Shown: piece after piece, positions 24,771 to 32,942 of the stretch | Numbering within the stretch: the stretch's first letter is position 1 | How the letters are laid out: each line of letters starts with the position of its first letter | Source: Gemmatimonadota bacterium | GTDB lineage: Bacteria; Gemmatimonadota; Gemmatimonadetes; Longimicrobiales; Gaopeijiaceae | Direction of reading: 5' to 3' | DNA: 59,214 nt | Assembly (NCBI GenBank): GCA_022560615.1 | Contig: JADFSR010000026.1 | Coordinates: forward strand, 1 to 59,214 | The notes under the pieces: model-generated | The model's database searches: none | Seen by the model: only the letters and a program-made list of their open reading frames with translations | Told to the model about the DNA's origin: nothing | Made by a program: the position numbers and the translations under genes

Positions 24771-26180
24771 ATGACCGATTTCATCGAGCAGCCTCTTGCT
24801 AGGATCGCCGAGGCGCTCCTGAAACGAGAGATCTCCAGCGCGGAGCTCGTGGATGACGCCCTCTCGCGACATGAGCGTCGGGGTGCCGGACTACACGCCT
24901 ACAAGCATGTAGACGCGCCAGCCGCAAAGAGTGCTGCGCGCCTCGCCGATGACCTGCTCGCGAGCGGGTCGGGTGGACCGCTCTGCGGTATCCCCGTGTC
25001 CGTCAAGGACCTCTTTGGGGTTGAGGGCATGCCGACCTTCGCGGGCACCACGCGCCGGCTGCCGCCTTCGTGGGAGAGGGACGCGTGGCTGGTCGCCCAA
25101 CTGCGGGGACAGGGCGCAGTATTCGTGGGCAAGACCCACACCGTCGAGCTCGCGTACGGCGCAGTCGGCATCAACCCGCACTGGGGCACGCCCCGAAACC
25201 CGTGGGATGCCGAAAAAGCTCGCATTCCAGGAGGGTCGTCATGTGGAGCGGGCGTGAGCCTCTGGGAGGGCTCAGCCCTGGTCGCGCTCGGTAGCGACAC
25301 AGGCGGCTCGATCCGTATCCCGGCGTCCATGACCGGGACGGTCGGCCACAAGCCTACGCACGACCGTTGGTCAGTGGCCGGGGTCGTGCCGCTGAGTACG
25401 TCGCTCGACAGCGTCGGCGGACTGACGCGCACCGTGGAGGACAGCGTCTACTTCTTCGGAGCGATCGACCCCGCGTGGGGCGAAGCAAACGCGCTGCTTC
25501 GACATCTCTCCACGTTGGCCCCCGCTGGCCACCGCATTGCCGTGCCGAAATGTGACATCTGGGCCGACTGCCAGACCGACATCGCCGACGTCCTGGAGCG
25601 TGCGCTCGATGACCTCGATGCGCACGGATGGAGTCACCTGGTCGTGGACGGCTCGCTGCTCGACGAAGCGCAGAGGCTGTACCTGACCGGTGGAATCGCC
25701 GGAGCGGAGTGTCGGGCCTTCCTGGAGCGAGACCTGCCGGGTTGGTTGGAGATCCTCCACCCGACGGTGGGCTCGCGCCTCGCCGACGCGCCCGCACACG
25801 ACTCGGAGCGGTACGCCACATCGATAGCCGAGCGCAAGCAGTTGATGGGCCGTGCGAAAACGCTCTTCGACGGTGCCGATCTGCTCGCGCTGCCTACCGC
25901 GATCATCACGCCCCCGCTCGTCTCGGATTTGCACGACCTCGATCGGTACGGAGAGACGAACAACGCGGCGCTCCGGCCCACATGTCCGGTCAGCATGCTC
26001 GGCTTGTGCGCGATCACACTTCCCGTAGGGCTCGACCAGGCCAATATGCCGGTGGGTTTGCAGTTGGTCGCGCCGGCAGGTCAGGACGAGATGCTGCTGG
26101 GAGCTGCGCTCGCGGTCGAACGAGTGCTCGGGACCGCTGAGGTCCGGCTCGGACGGCCGCCCTACCTCGCCGCAGGCTGA
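24771..26180 (+). CDS. amidase-signature family hydrolase
   Basis: Cytoplasmic amidase of 469 residues with the Ser-cisSer-Lys triad: the lysine in IPVSVKDLFG near residue 82, the cis-serine in IPGGSSCGAG, and the nucleophile in GSDTGGSIRIPA. The C-terminal half has the family's LALPTAIITPP and LPVGLDQANMPVGLQLVAPAG (in part). It could hydrolyse small amides; relation to GatA is not indicated because no gatB or gatC is adjacent. It runs toward the fatty-acid-like operon, separated from it by a 98-base gap that contains a strong hairpin. Confidence 0.9.
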   Translation: MTDFIEQPLARIAEALLKREISSAELVDDALSRHERRGAGLHAYKHVDAPAAKSAARLADDLLASGSGGPLCGIPVSVKDLFGVEGMPTFAGTTRRLPPSWERDAWLVAQLRGQGAVFVGKTHTVELAYGAVGINPHWGTPRNPWDAEKARIPGGSSCGAGVSLWEGSALVALGSDTGGSIRIPASMTGTVGHKPTHDRWSVAGVVPLSTSLDSVGGLTRTVEDSVYFFGAIDPAWGEANALLRHLSTLAPAGHRIAVPKCDIWADCQTDIADVLERALDDLDAHGWSHLVVDGSLLDEAQRLYLTGGIAGAECRAFLERDLPGWLEILHPTVGSRLADAPAHDSERYATSIAERKQLMGRAKTLFDGADLLALPTAIITPPLVSDLHDLDRYGETNNAALRPTCPVSMLGLCAITLPVGLDQANMPVGLQLVAPAGQDEMLLGAALAVERVLGTAEVRLGRPPYLAAG

Positions 26181-26201
26181 CGCGCCTGCGCCCTGATTGC
26201 T

Positions 26202-26217
26202 AGCCCGAGATCGGGCT
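26202..26217. terminator. hairpin between amidase and fatty-acid-like operon
   Basis: AGCCCG-AGAT-CGGGCT forms a perfect six-base stem with a four-base loop, 21 bases after the amidase stop. No T-run follows, so termination is uncertain; it could also be an mRNA-stabilising or attenuating stem at the start of the next operon. Confidence 0.35.
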
Positions 26218-26278
26218 CTTGGGTATCGTTGTAGGCTCTATCAAAAACCGTCTGGGGACAGGGGAACACGCCCGCCTG

Positions 26279-27229
26279 ATGTCGACCACACACTCCAATT
26301 CGCACGACTGGGCCTTGATCCTCGGAGGCTCGAGCGGATTCGGCCTCGCCACGGCGCACAAGCTCTCTCGGCACGGCTTCAACCTCTGTGTCGTGCATCG
26401 CGATCGCCGGGGCGCCATGAAGCGCATAGAGCCGGAATTCGAAGCGATACGCGGAAGAGGCGTCTCACTACTCACGTTCAACGCAGACGCGCTGAACGCG
26501 GAAAAACGCGACGAGATCCTGGAAGGCCTCGCGGAGGCGCTCGGAGCCGCTGGCGAAGTACGCCTGATGTTGCACTCCATCGCCTTCGGCAACCTCAAGC
26601 TGATAGGCCCGGAAAGCGCTTCCGACAACGACGCGCGGGAGCGTTTGGCTTCCGCGATGGACGTCGACCCCCCACAGCTCGCGGAGACCGTCGACGAACT
26701 CTTCGAGCAGGACGTGTATGGCCTGCAGGGCATCAGCACCGCACCGGTGTACTCCGCTGATGCGTTCATCGAGGAAGAAGACATGGCGCGCACCATCCAC
26801 TCGATGGGCACGAGCTTGCTCGGCTGGACTCAGCGGCTTCGCGAACGCGGCATGTTCGCGGACGACGCGCGCGTGCTCGGACTCACCAGCGAGGGCAACA
26901 CCGTTGCGTGGAAGGGGTATGCGGCGGTCGCCGCGGCCAAAGCCGCGCTGGAGTCCGTGTCCCGATCCATCGCAGTAGAAATGGCGCACTTCGGGATAAG
27001 GTCGAACATCATCCAAGCGGGCGTCACGGATACGCCCGCGCTACGCATGATCCCCGGAAGCGGGCACCTGAAAGCGCAGGCGGTGACGCGGAACCCCTTC
27101 GGCCGACTCACCACACCCGAGGATGTCGCCAACGTGATCTATCTCCTGTCCCGGCCCGAGGCCGCATGGATCAATGGCGAGATCATTCGCGTAGATGGCG
27201 GCGAAGCGATTTCGGGGCTGTCACGATGA
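26279..27229 (+). CDS. enoyl-ACP reductase-like short-chain dehydrogenase (FabI type)
   Basis: NAD(P)-dependent short-chain dehydrogenase of 316 residues. The cofactor motif GGSSGFGLA is near residue 16. The catalytic pair has FabI spacing, Tyr214-x6-Lys221 in GYAAVAAAKAALE, rather than the YxxxK of ordinary ketoreductases, and MLHSIAFGN matches the FabI HSIAFA segment. It therefore probably reduces enoyl-ACP double bonds. The ATG at 26279 is chosen over one at 26219 that lies next to the hairpin. First gene of the eight-gene operon; its stop overlaps the KAS III start as ATGA. Confidence 0.8.
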   Translation: MSTTHSNSHDWALILGGSSGFGLATAHKLSRHGFNLCVVHRDRRGAMKRIEPEFEAIRGRGVSLLTFNADALNAEKRDEILEGLAEALGAAGEVRLMLHSIAFGNLKLIGPESASDNDARERLASAMDVDPPQLAETVDELFEQDVYGLQGISTAPVYSADAFIEEEDMARTIHSMGTSLLGWTQRLRERGMFADDARVLGLTSEGNTVAWKGYAAVAAAKAALESVSRSIAVEMAHFGIRSNIIQAGVTDTPALRMIPGSGHLKAQAVTRNPFGRLTTPEDVANVIYLLSRPEAAWINGEIIRVDGGEAISGLSR

Positions 27230-28221
27230 GCATGTACCTGCACGGGCTCGGGCACTTCCACCCCGAGAACGAGATCACCAACGAGTTCCTCACCGATCTG
27301 GACATCGGCACCAACGCCGAGTGGATCGAAGAGCGCGTCGGCATCCAGTCGCGCCGTACCGTGATGTCGCTCGACTACATCAAGGAGACGCTGAACCGCG
27401 ACTTCAGCCAGGCCGCCGAAGCGTCCGCCTACACGCACGCCGAGACCGGCAGGCTCGCCTCGGAGATGGCGCTCCAGCGTGCAGGGCTTCGGGCGAGCGA
27501 CATTGGGATGGTCATCGCCGGAAGCTGCATGCCCGACTTCATGTCCCCTGCCGACGCGTGCACGATCGCGGGGCAGCTCGGCATCGAGGCGCCGTCGTTC
27601 GACATCAACTCGGCATGCACGAGCTTCCACGTCGCGCTCTATACGCTGGGCATGATGAGGCCCGAGGCGCTTCCAGAGTTCGTGCTCGTGGTGACGCCGG
27701 AGACGGTGACGTGCTCGGTCGACTACTCGGATCGGGCTGGAGCGGTGCTCTGGGGAGACGGCACGACAGCGGCGATCATCTCGACCAAGGTGCGTTCCCG
27801 CATCGAGATCCTCGGCAACTCGCTCGAGTCGAGTCCGGCCGGGTGGGACAAGGTCACCATCGGGTCCAACGAGCATTTTCGCCAGAAGGGCCGGACCGTC
27901 CAGATGTTCGCCATCAAGAAGACGGTGCGCGTGCTCAAGAGGCTGCAGCGGGAGTTTTCCGACCCCGGCCGGCGCCTCCACTTCGTGGGGCACCAGGCCA
28001 ACCTGAGGATGCTCGACGCCGTATGTCAGCGGTGCGAGATCTCCGAGGAACTCCACCACAGCAATGTCGTGGACTTCGGAAATACGGGCGCGGCCGGCGC
28101 CCCGGGCGTGGTCTCGATGCGTTGGGAGGAGTGGCAGCCAGGCGACGACGTGGCCTTAGTTGGCGTCGGTTCGGGCCTCACCTGGTCGGGGCACCTCTAT
28201 CGCTTCGGGGAGGCTTCGTGA
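27226..28221 (+). CDS. 3-oxoacyl-ACP synthase III-like (FabH/KAS III) enzyme
   Basis: Thiolase-fold condensing enzyme of 331 residues that would start chains from an acyl-CoA primer. The catalytic cysteine is in NSACTSFH near residue 130, the histidine in FVGHQANLRM and the asparagine in DFGNTGAAGAP. It is divergent from housekeeping FabH, for example in MVIAGSCMPDFMSPADA. Overlaps at both ends (ATGA with the reductase, GTGA with the FabA-like gene) show coupling. Substrate could be acetyl-CoA or another primer; sequence alone does not say. Confidence 0.88.
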   Translation: MSMYLHGLGHFHPENEITNEFLTDLDIGTNAEWIEERVGIQSRRTVMSLDYIKETLNRDFSQAAEASAYTHAETGRLASEMALQRAGLRASDIGMVIAGSCMPDFMSPADACTIAGQLGIEAPSFDINSACTSFHVALYTLGMMRPEALPEFVLVVTPETVTCSVDYSDRAGAVLWGDGTTAAIISTKVRSRIEILGNSLESSPAGWDKVTIGSNEHFRQKGRTVQMFAIKKTVRVLKRLQREFSDPGRRLHFVGHQANLRMLDAVCQRCEISEELHHSNVVDFGNTGAAGAPGVVSMRWEEWQPGDDVALVGVGSGLTWSGHLYRFGEAS

Positions 28222-28811
28222 CCTACGAGGACTTTCTGGCTCGGCCATATCTCACGCATGAAGAGATTCTGGCCATGTCCTACGGACGTCTGATCGACGA
28301 CCCGCCCGAGAACTTCAAGACCCGCCTTCCCGCGCCCCCTATGCTCATGGTCGACCGTGTGGTCGAGATGACCCAGAACGGGCGCAAAGGTCGTATCGTG
28401 GGCGAGAAAGACATCCGCCTGGACGACTGGTTCTTCCAGTGTCACTTCACCGCCGACCCCGTGCAGCCCGGCTGCCTCGGGGTCGACGCGGTATGGCAGC
28501 TCATCGGCCTCTACTGCACGTGGCGGGGAGCGATGGGTACGGGACGCGCGCTCGGCGCCGGCGAGATCGAGTTCTTCGGGCAGATCCGCCCGCACGACAA
28601 AGTCGTGCGCTACGAGGTCGACATCGTCCGCTACCAGGCCCTACCCAAATCCGGCTCCGCGATCGCCATCGGCGACGCCCGCGTGATGGTAGACGGCGAG
28701 GAGATCTACACGATCAAGCGCGCCAAAGTCGGGGCCTTCCTCGACATCGACTATCCCGACTATCCGTACCCGAGCGAGCGCTCGCGCGGCGGCAAGATGG
28801 AACACGAATGA
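28218..28811 (+). CDS. FabA-like 3-hydroxyacyl-ACP dehydratase
   Basis: Hot-dog fold dehydratase/isomerase of 197 residues. The active-site histidine and the FabA signature are in CHFTADPVQPGCLGVDAVW (residues about 75-95), matching CHFxGDPVMPGCLGLDALW of FabA. The start is GTG, sharing GTGA with the KAS III stop. The N-terminal 30 residues extend beyond E. coli FabA. Having both FabA-type and FabZ-type dehydratases in one operon suggests that some double bonds are isomerised or left in the chain. Confidence 0.88.
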   Translation: MTYEDFLARPYLTHEEILAMSYGRLIDDPPENFKTRLPAPPMLMVDRVVEMTQNGRKGRIVGEKDIRLDDWFFQCHFTADPVQPGCLGVDAVWQLIGLYCTWRGAMGTGRALGAGEIEFFGQIRPHDKVVRYEVDIVRYQALPKSGSAIAIGDARVMVDGEEIYTIKRAKVGAFLDIDYPDYPYPSERSRGGKMEHE

Positions 28812-29281
28812 GCGACGATTGCACAGGCGTCGTACTCACGCCCCGGGAGGTGCTCGAGCTGCTCCCACAGAAAGACCCCTTCCTCTTCGTGGACGAGGTC
28901 CTGGAAGTCTCGTACGACCACATCGTCGCCCGCTTCACGTTCCGCCATGATCACGACTTCTATCGTGGCCACTTCCCCCATCGCCCGGTGACCCCGGGCG
29001 TGATCCTGCTCGAGAGCCTCGCTCAGGTCGGCGTTGTCGCACTCGGCCTGTACCTGATCGCGTGGGATCAGGGCCGCGACGCAGTACTCAACGCGTTGGC
29101 GCTCTTCACCGACGCCAACGTCGAGTTCACCGGTCTCGTGAGCCCGGGTGACCGCGTGACCATCCGCGCGACGAAGGTCTTCTTCCGGCGGGGAAAGATC
29201 CGCTCGAAGGCCGAAATGACGCTCGACGACGGCACCGTCGTCTGCTCAGGAACAATCTCTGGCATGGGAGTGCCCCGGTAG
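28808..29281 (+). CDS. FabZ-like 3-hydroxyacyl-ACP dehydratase
   Basis: Hot-dog dehydratase of 157 residues. It has LLPQKDPFLFVDEVLE, the catalytic FYRGHFPHRPVTPGVILLES (in part), and TDANVEFTGLVSPGDRV, all close to FabZ. The start ATG overlaps the FabA-like stop (ATGA) and its stop shares one base with the KAS II GTG. It would dehydrate the 3-hydroxyacyl-ACP produced in each cycle; no ketoreductase gene is in the operon, so FabG must come from elsewhere. Confidence 0.9.
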   Translation: MSDDCTGVVLTPREVLELLPQKDPFLFVDEVLEVSYDHIVARFTFRHDHDFYRGHFPHRPVTPGVILLESLAQVGVVALGLYLIAWDQGRDAVLNALALFTDANVEFTGLVSPGDRVTIRATKVFFRRGKIRSKAEMTLDDGTVVCSGTISGMGVPR

Positions 29282-30558
29282 TGAATCGACGTGTGGTCAT
29301 CACAGGCTTGGGCGTCGTCGCCCCGAACGGCAATGGACTCGAGGCCTACGAAGCCGCGCTGCGCGCGGGCGCTTCGGGGATCCGTCACCTTCCTCTTCTG
29401 GAGGAGCTCAACTTTGGCTGCACCGCCGCTGGTGTGCCCCAGGAAACGGACGCGATCGCCGAAGCGTACTTCGACGAGGACGAGCTGCTCGCAATGAACT
29501 CCAATCACCGCTTCGGCTGCATCGCGGCGGTGGATGCGTGGACCGACGCCGGATTCGAGCGACCGGCGCACGGAGACGATCACGTCTACTGGGAGGCCGG
29601 CGCGGTGATCGGCACCGGCATCGGCGGGCTCGATACCGCGGGCGCGAAGCTGATCCCCCTGACGGATGCCGCAAAGGTGCGCCGCCTCGGCAGCACGATC
29701 GTCGAGCAGATCATGGGCAGCGGAGTCTCGGCCCGCGTTTCTGGCTTGCTTGCGCTCGGCAACCAGGTCACGTCCAACTCGAGCGCGTGCAGCACGGGTG
29801 CTGAGGCGATCGTGGGAGGGTACCAGCGCATCCAGAGCGGTCTCGCTGACCGCATGTTGTGCGGCGGGAGCGAGGGGTCGAGCCACTACATCTGGGCGGG
29901 CTTCGACGCGATGCGTGTGCTCTCCCGAAAATTCAACGACGAGCCAGAGAAGGCTTCTCGACCGCTCTCCGCCTCTGCCGCCGGTTTCGTGCCGGGCAGC
30001 GGTGCCGGAATCGTCCACCTCGAGAGCCTCGAGAGCGCCCAGGCGCGAGGTGCGAGGATCTACGCCGAAGTGCTGGGCGCCTCGCTGAATTGCGGCGGAC
30101 ACCGGCAGGGCGGCAGCATGACGGCGCCGAACCAAACGAGCGTGCGGCGCTGTATCCGACAGGCGGTCGAGGATGCGGGTATCGAGTCTGACGAGATCGA
30201 CGCCATTAACGGCCACCTCACGGCCACGGGAGCCGACCCATACGAGGTCGAGTCCTGGGCGGTCGCGCTCGAACGCACGCCGGAGAACTTGCCGCTCATC
30301 TGCTCGACGAAATCCATGATCGGGCACGGCCTGGGAGCCGCCGGAGCGATGGAATCAGTGGCATGCATCCTCATGCTGCACGGTGGCTTCGTGCACCCGT
30401 CGATCAACTGCGAGGATGTGCACCCCGAGATCGAGCCGTACGCCGCCTCGATCCCCCACGAGGTCGCGGAAACGCCCGAGTTACGCACGATCATCAAGGC
30501 CGGCTTCGGCTTCGGCGACGTGAACGTATGCGTGCTCTTCCGTAAGTGGTCCGACTGA
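29281..30558 (+). CDS. 3-oxoacyl-ACP synthase II-like (FabF/KAS II) enzyme
   Basis: Elongating condensing enzyme of 425 residues starting with GTG (VVITGLGVVAPNGNG). The cysteine is in SSACSTGAEAI near residue 170 and the second histidine in KSMIGHGLGAAGAMESV. The first histidine sits in an unusual INGHLTATGADP instead of NAHGTxT, so the active site is a variant. It is not a cysteine-less chain-length factor, so it should condense. It overlaps FabZ by one base, followed by a 49-base gap before ACP. Confidence 0.88.
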   Translation: MNRRVVITGLGVVAPNGNGLEAYEAALRAGASGIRHLPLLEELNFGCTAAGVPQETDAIAEAYFDEDELLAMNSNHRFGCIAAVDAWTDAGFERPAHGDDHVYWEAGAVIGTGIGGLDTAGAKLIPLTDAAKVRRLGSTIVEQIMGSGVSARVSGLLALGNQVTSNSSACSTGAEAIVGGYQRIQSGLADRMLCGGSEGSSHYIWAGFDAMRVLSRKFNDEPEKASRPLSASAAGFVPGSGAGIVHLESLESAQARGARIYAEVLGASLNCGGHRQGGSMTAPNQTSVRRCIRQAVEDAGIESDEIDAINGHLTATGADPYEVESWAVALERTPENLPLICSTKSMIGHGLGAAGAMESVACILMLHGGFVHPSINCEDVHPEIEPYAASIPHEVAETPELRTIIKAGFGFGDVNVCVLFRKWSD

Positions 30559-30607
30559 CCTTAGTCTTTACGACCCCAATATCGAACTCACAGGAGCTAC
30601 CACGCCC

Positions 30608-30853
30608 ATGGATCAGAGTGAGATCCGCGCTAAGATCGTTGAAATCATCGCCGTCTATGCCAAAGACAAAGACGCCTTGGCGTCGGCGACCGACGAAACG
30701 AACATCCTTCAGGACCTGAAGGTGAACTCGGCGCGGCTGGTAGACGTCATCCTCGACTTCGAGGACGCCTTCGACATCGAGGTCGAAGACGAAGACGCCG
30801 ACAATGTGAATACCATTGGGGACGCCGTCTCCCTCATCGCGGCCAAGCTCTGA
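30608..30853 (+). CDS. acyl carrier protein with variant DSL motif
   Basis: An acidic 81-residue carrier protein, the normal ACP length. The phosphopantetheine serine should be Ser41 in LKVNSARLVDVI, where ordinary ACPs have DSLxxVEL; the Asp before Ser is Asn and the following Leu is Ala. This suggests a dedicated ACP with its own partner set. The ATG follows GGAGCTACC. It sits in the middle of the operon between KAS II and the acyltransferase. Confidence 0.88.
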   Translation: MDQSEIRAKIVEIIAVYAKDKDALASATDETNILQDLKVNSARLVDVILDFEDAFDIEVEDEDADNVNTIGDAVSLIAAKL

Positions 30854-30861
30854 GCGTCGAG

Positions 30862-31617
30862 ATGAGTCTGCCTGCCGCAACGCGCTTCAACCTCTTCTTG
30901 CAACGAGAGGTCGGGAGGCTGTGGTCGGTCGTCTGGGTTCCTTCGGCCATCTTCGTGCTCAGCGTCGTCATGCGGTATCGCATTCGAGACGTCAGGGAGC
31001 TTCGCCGACGCTTCCGCAGGCTCGTCAAGGAGACCGACAAGCCGATCCTGATCTGCCCCAACCATCTGACCATGGTCGATTCGGCTTTGGTGACGTGGGC
31101 GCTCGGCGGGCCCTGGTGGTTGGTGTTCCACTACCGCTGGGTGCCGTGGAACCTACCCGAGTACCACAACTTCGCCTCGGTGTGGATCAGCCGAATGGCC
31201 GCGTGGGCGACCAAGTGCATCCCGATCGTGCGCGGCGGTGAGCGCGCACAGGTCTCGAAGGTGCTCAAGCGCATCCAGCACGTCGTTTCGCGCGGCGACA
31301 CGGCAATCATCTTCGCGGAGGGTGGTCGCAGCCGGACCGGCCGCATCCAGATGGAGACGATCGCACACGGTATGGGCAGGATCGTGAATTCCATCCCCGA
31401 CTGTCACGCCCTATGCGTGTATCTGCGTGGCGACCGGCAGGACAGGTGGTCGACGATCCCGAAGCGGGGCGATTCGTTCTACGTGGACTTCGAAGTGTTC
31501 CGCCCCGAGTCCGAGAATTCCGGCATGCGCCGCTCGCGTGACTTCGCGATCCAGATCGCAGACCGCCTGGTGCAGCTAGAGGAGAAGTACTTCGCACGAC
31601 AGCGGGCGACGGTCTAG
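30862..31617 (+). CDS. PlsC-like 1-acyltransferase
   Basis: Membrane-associated acyltransferase of 251 residues. Motif I (Hx4D) is NHLTMVDSALV and motif III is FAEGGRSRTGR; an N-terminal hydrophobic segment (VVWVPSAIFVLSVVMR) anchors it. It resembles 1-acyl-glycerol-phosphate acyltransferases and so may move the operon's acyl chain from ACP to a hydroxyl or amine. It follows ACP by 8 bases and precedes the aminotransferase by 20. Confidence 0.85.
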   Translation: MSLPAATRFNLFLQREVGRLWSVVWVPSAIFVLSVVMRYRIRDVRELRRRFRRLVKETDKPILICPNHLTMVDSALVTWALGGPWWLVFHYRWVPWNLPEYHNFASVWISRMAAWATKCIPIVRGGERAQVSKVLKRIQHVVSRGDTAIIFAEGGRSRTGRIQMETIAHGMGRIVNSIPDCHALCVYLRGDRQDRWSTIPKRGDSFYVDFEVFRPESENSGMRRSRDFAIQIADRLVQLEEKYFARQRATV

Positions 31618-31637
31618 ACGCCGTCGGAGGGGCACCC

Positions 31638-32843
31638 GTGATGTGGCCGTGTAAGGGCCTCGACTTCAGTTGGGAAGACTGGTTCTTCGCGCTCGAGTCT
31701 TCGCTCACCCCTCCTCGCCGCCAGACCGTGCGTGCCCGGGTCGAGCGGCTCTGGTCCGAAGAGGGTGACGCGATCGCCTGCCTCACCGTGCGCTCCGCGT
31801 TCGACCTCTTCCTGCGATCGATGCAGTGGGACGCGGGCGACGACATCATCTTCTCGGCCGTCACGGTACCCGACATGCCGGTCCTCGCCCACCACCATGG
31901 TCTGCGCACTGTGCCGTTGGACATCGACCCGCTCACAACAGTGTGGGACGTCGCTGAGCTCGAGGCACTGATCGGTCCACGCACGCGGGCCGTGGTGCTC
32001 ACACATCTCTATGGAGCCCGACTCGACATCGAGCCCGCCGTCGAGGTCGCTCGGCGTCACGGGATCATGGTGATCGAGGACTGCGCCGAGGCATACGCGG
32101 GCCCGGAGTGGACCGGGCACGCCGAAGCGGACCTCAACCTCTTTTCCTTCGGCCCCCTGAAGACGGCGACCGCGGTCGGAGGAGGGATCGTGCGCGTGAG
32201 GGATGTGGAGGTACGAGAACGAATGCGCTCGCTGCTGGAGAGTGATCCGGTACAACCCACTCGCGAGTACCTAGGGCGGCTGATGACGTACGGCGCCCTC
32301 AAGGCTTCCACCAATCCTCATCTGTTCGGCATGTTCATCGCGGCGCTGGGCGCACTGCGGATCGACCACGAGGAGCTCATTCACGGGCTCACACGCAGCG
32401 TGAGGAACGAAGATCTGCTCACCACAATCCGTCGCCAGCCGTGCGCGGCATTGCTGGCGCTGCTCGAGCGACGCCTCTGCGAAGGGAACGCGGCGATCTC
32501 GAGACGCACCGAGCTGGGCCGCACGCTCTGCGCGGCGTTGGGACCGGAAGTCGACCTACCCACGCGCGACGCCGACGTCCACAGCTATTGGTTGTTGCCG
32601 GTCCTCACCTCCGACCGCGACGCGCTGGCTCGAGAGCTTCGCAGCGAGGGTTTTTACCCGATGTCCGGCCGTCTCGACGTGGTCACGGACGGCGCCGACG
32701 CGGATGCCGCGCCACTGGGCGCGAAGAGACTCGTCACCGAGAGCGTGTATCTCCCCTTCGATCCTCAGATGCCCGCGCACGAGCTGCGGCGCCTGGGAAG
32801 GATCGTGACCGCTGTGGCGAAGACGGCATCCATTCCAGCCTAG
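31638..32843 (+). CDS. DegT/DnrJ/EryC1-family PLP aminotransferase
   Basis: PLP enzyme of 401 residues. The cofactor lysine is in FSFGPLKTATAVGGG, preceded by IVFTHLYGA-like VVLTHLYGARLDI and VIEDCAEAYAG, all typical of the DegT fold. These enzymes usually aminate sugar nucleotides or cyclitols, and some serve natural-product pathways; partnership with a fatty-acid-like operon is not usual. The first codon is GTG at 31638 (or ATG at 31641) after GGAGGGG. Last gene of the operon; 99 bases separate it from the BNR protein. Confidence 0.82.
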   Translation: MMWPCKGLDFSWEDWFFALESSLTPPRRQTVRARVERLWSEEGDAIACLTVRSAFDLFLRSMQWDAGDDIIFSAVTVPDMPVLAHHHGLRTVPLDIDPLTTVWDVAELEALIGPRTRAVVLTHLYGARLDIEPAVEVARRHGIMVIEDCAEAYAGPEWTGHAEADLNLFSFGPLKTATAVGGGIVRVRDVEVRERMRSLLESDPVQPTREYLGRLMTYGALKASTNPHLFGMFIAALGALRIDHEELIHGLTRSVRNEDLLTTIRRQPCAALLALLERRLCEGNAAISRRTELGRTLCAALGPEVDLPTRDADVHSYWLLPVLTSDRDALARELRSEGFYPMSGRLDVVTDGADADAAPLGAKRLVTESVYLPFDPQMPAHELRRLGRIVTAVAKTASIPA

Positions 32844-32942
32844 GCTGTTGGCTTTCTCGCCCCGTTCCCTTGCGTCTCCCTCGGTGATCCCGAATGGTGT
32901 GCCACCTCACACTGCGACTTACTCCTCCCCGTGGAGAGATCG

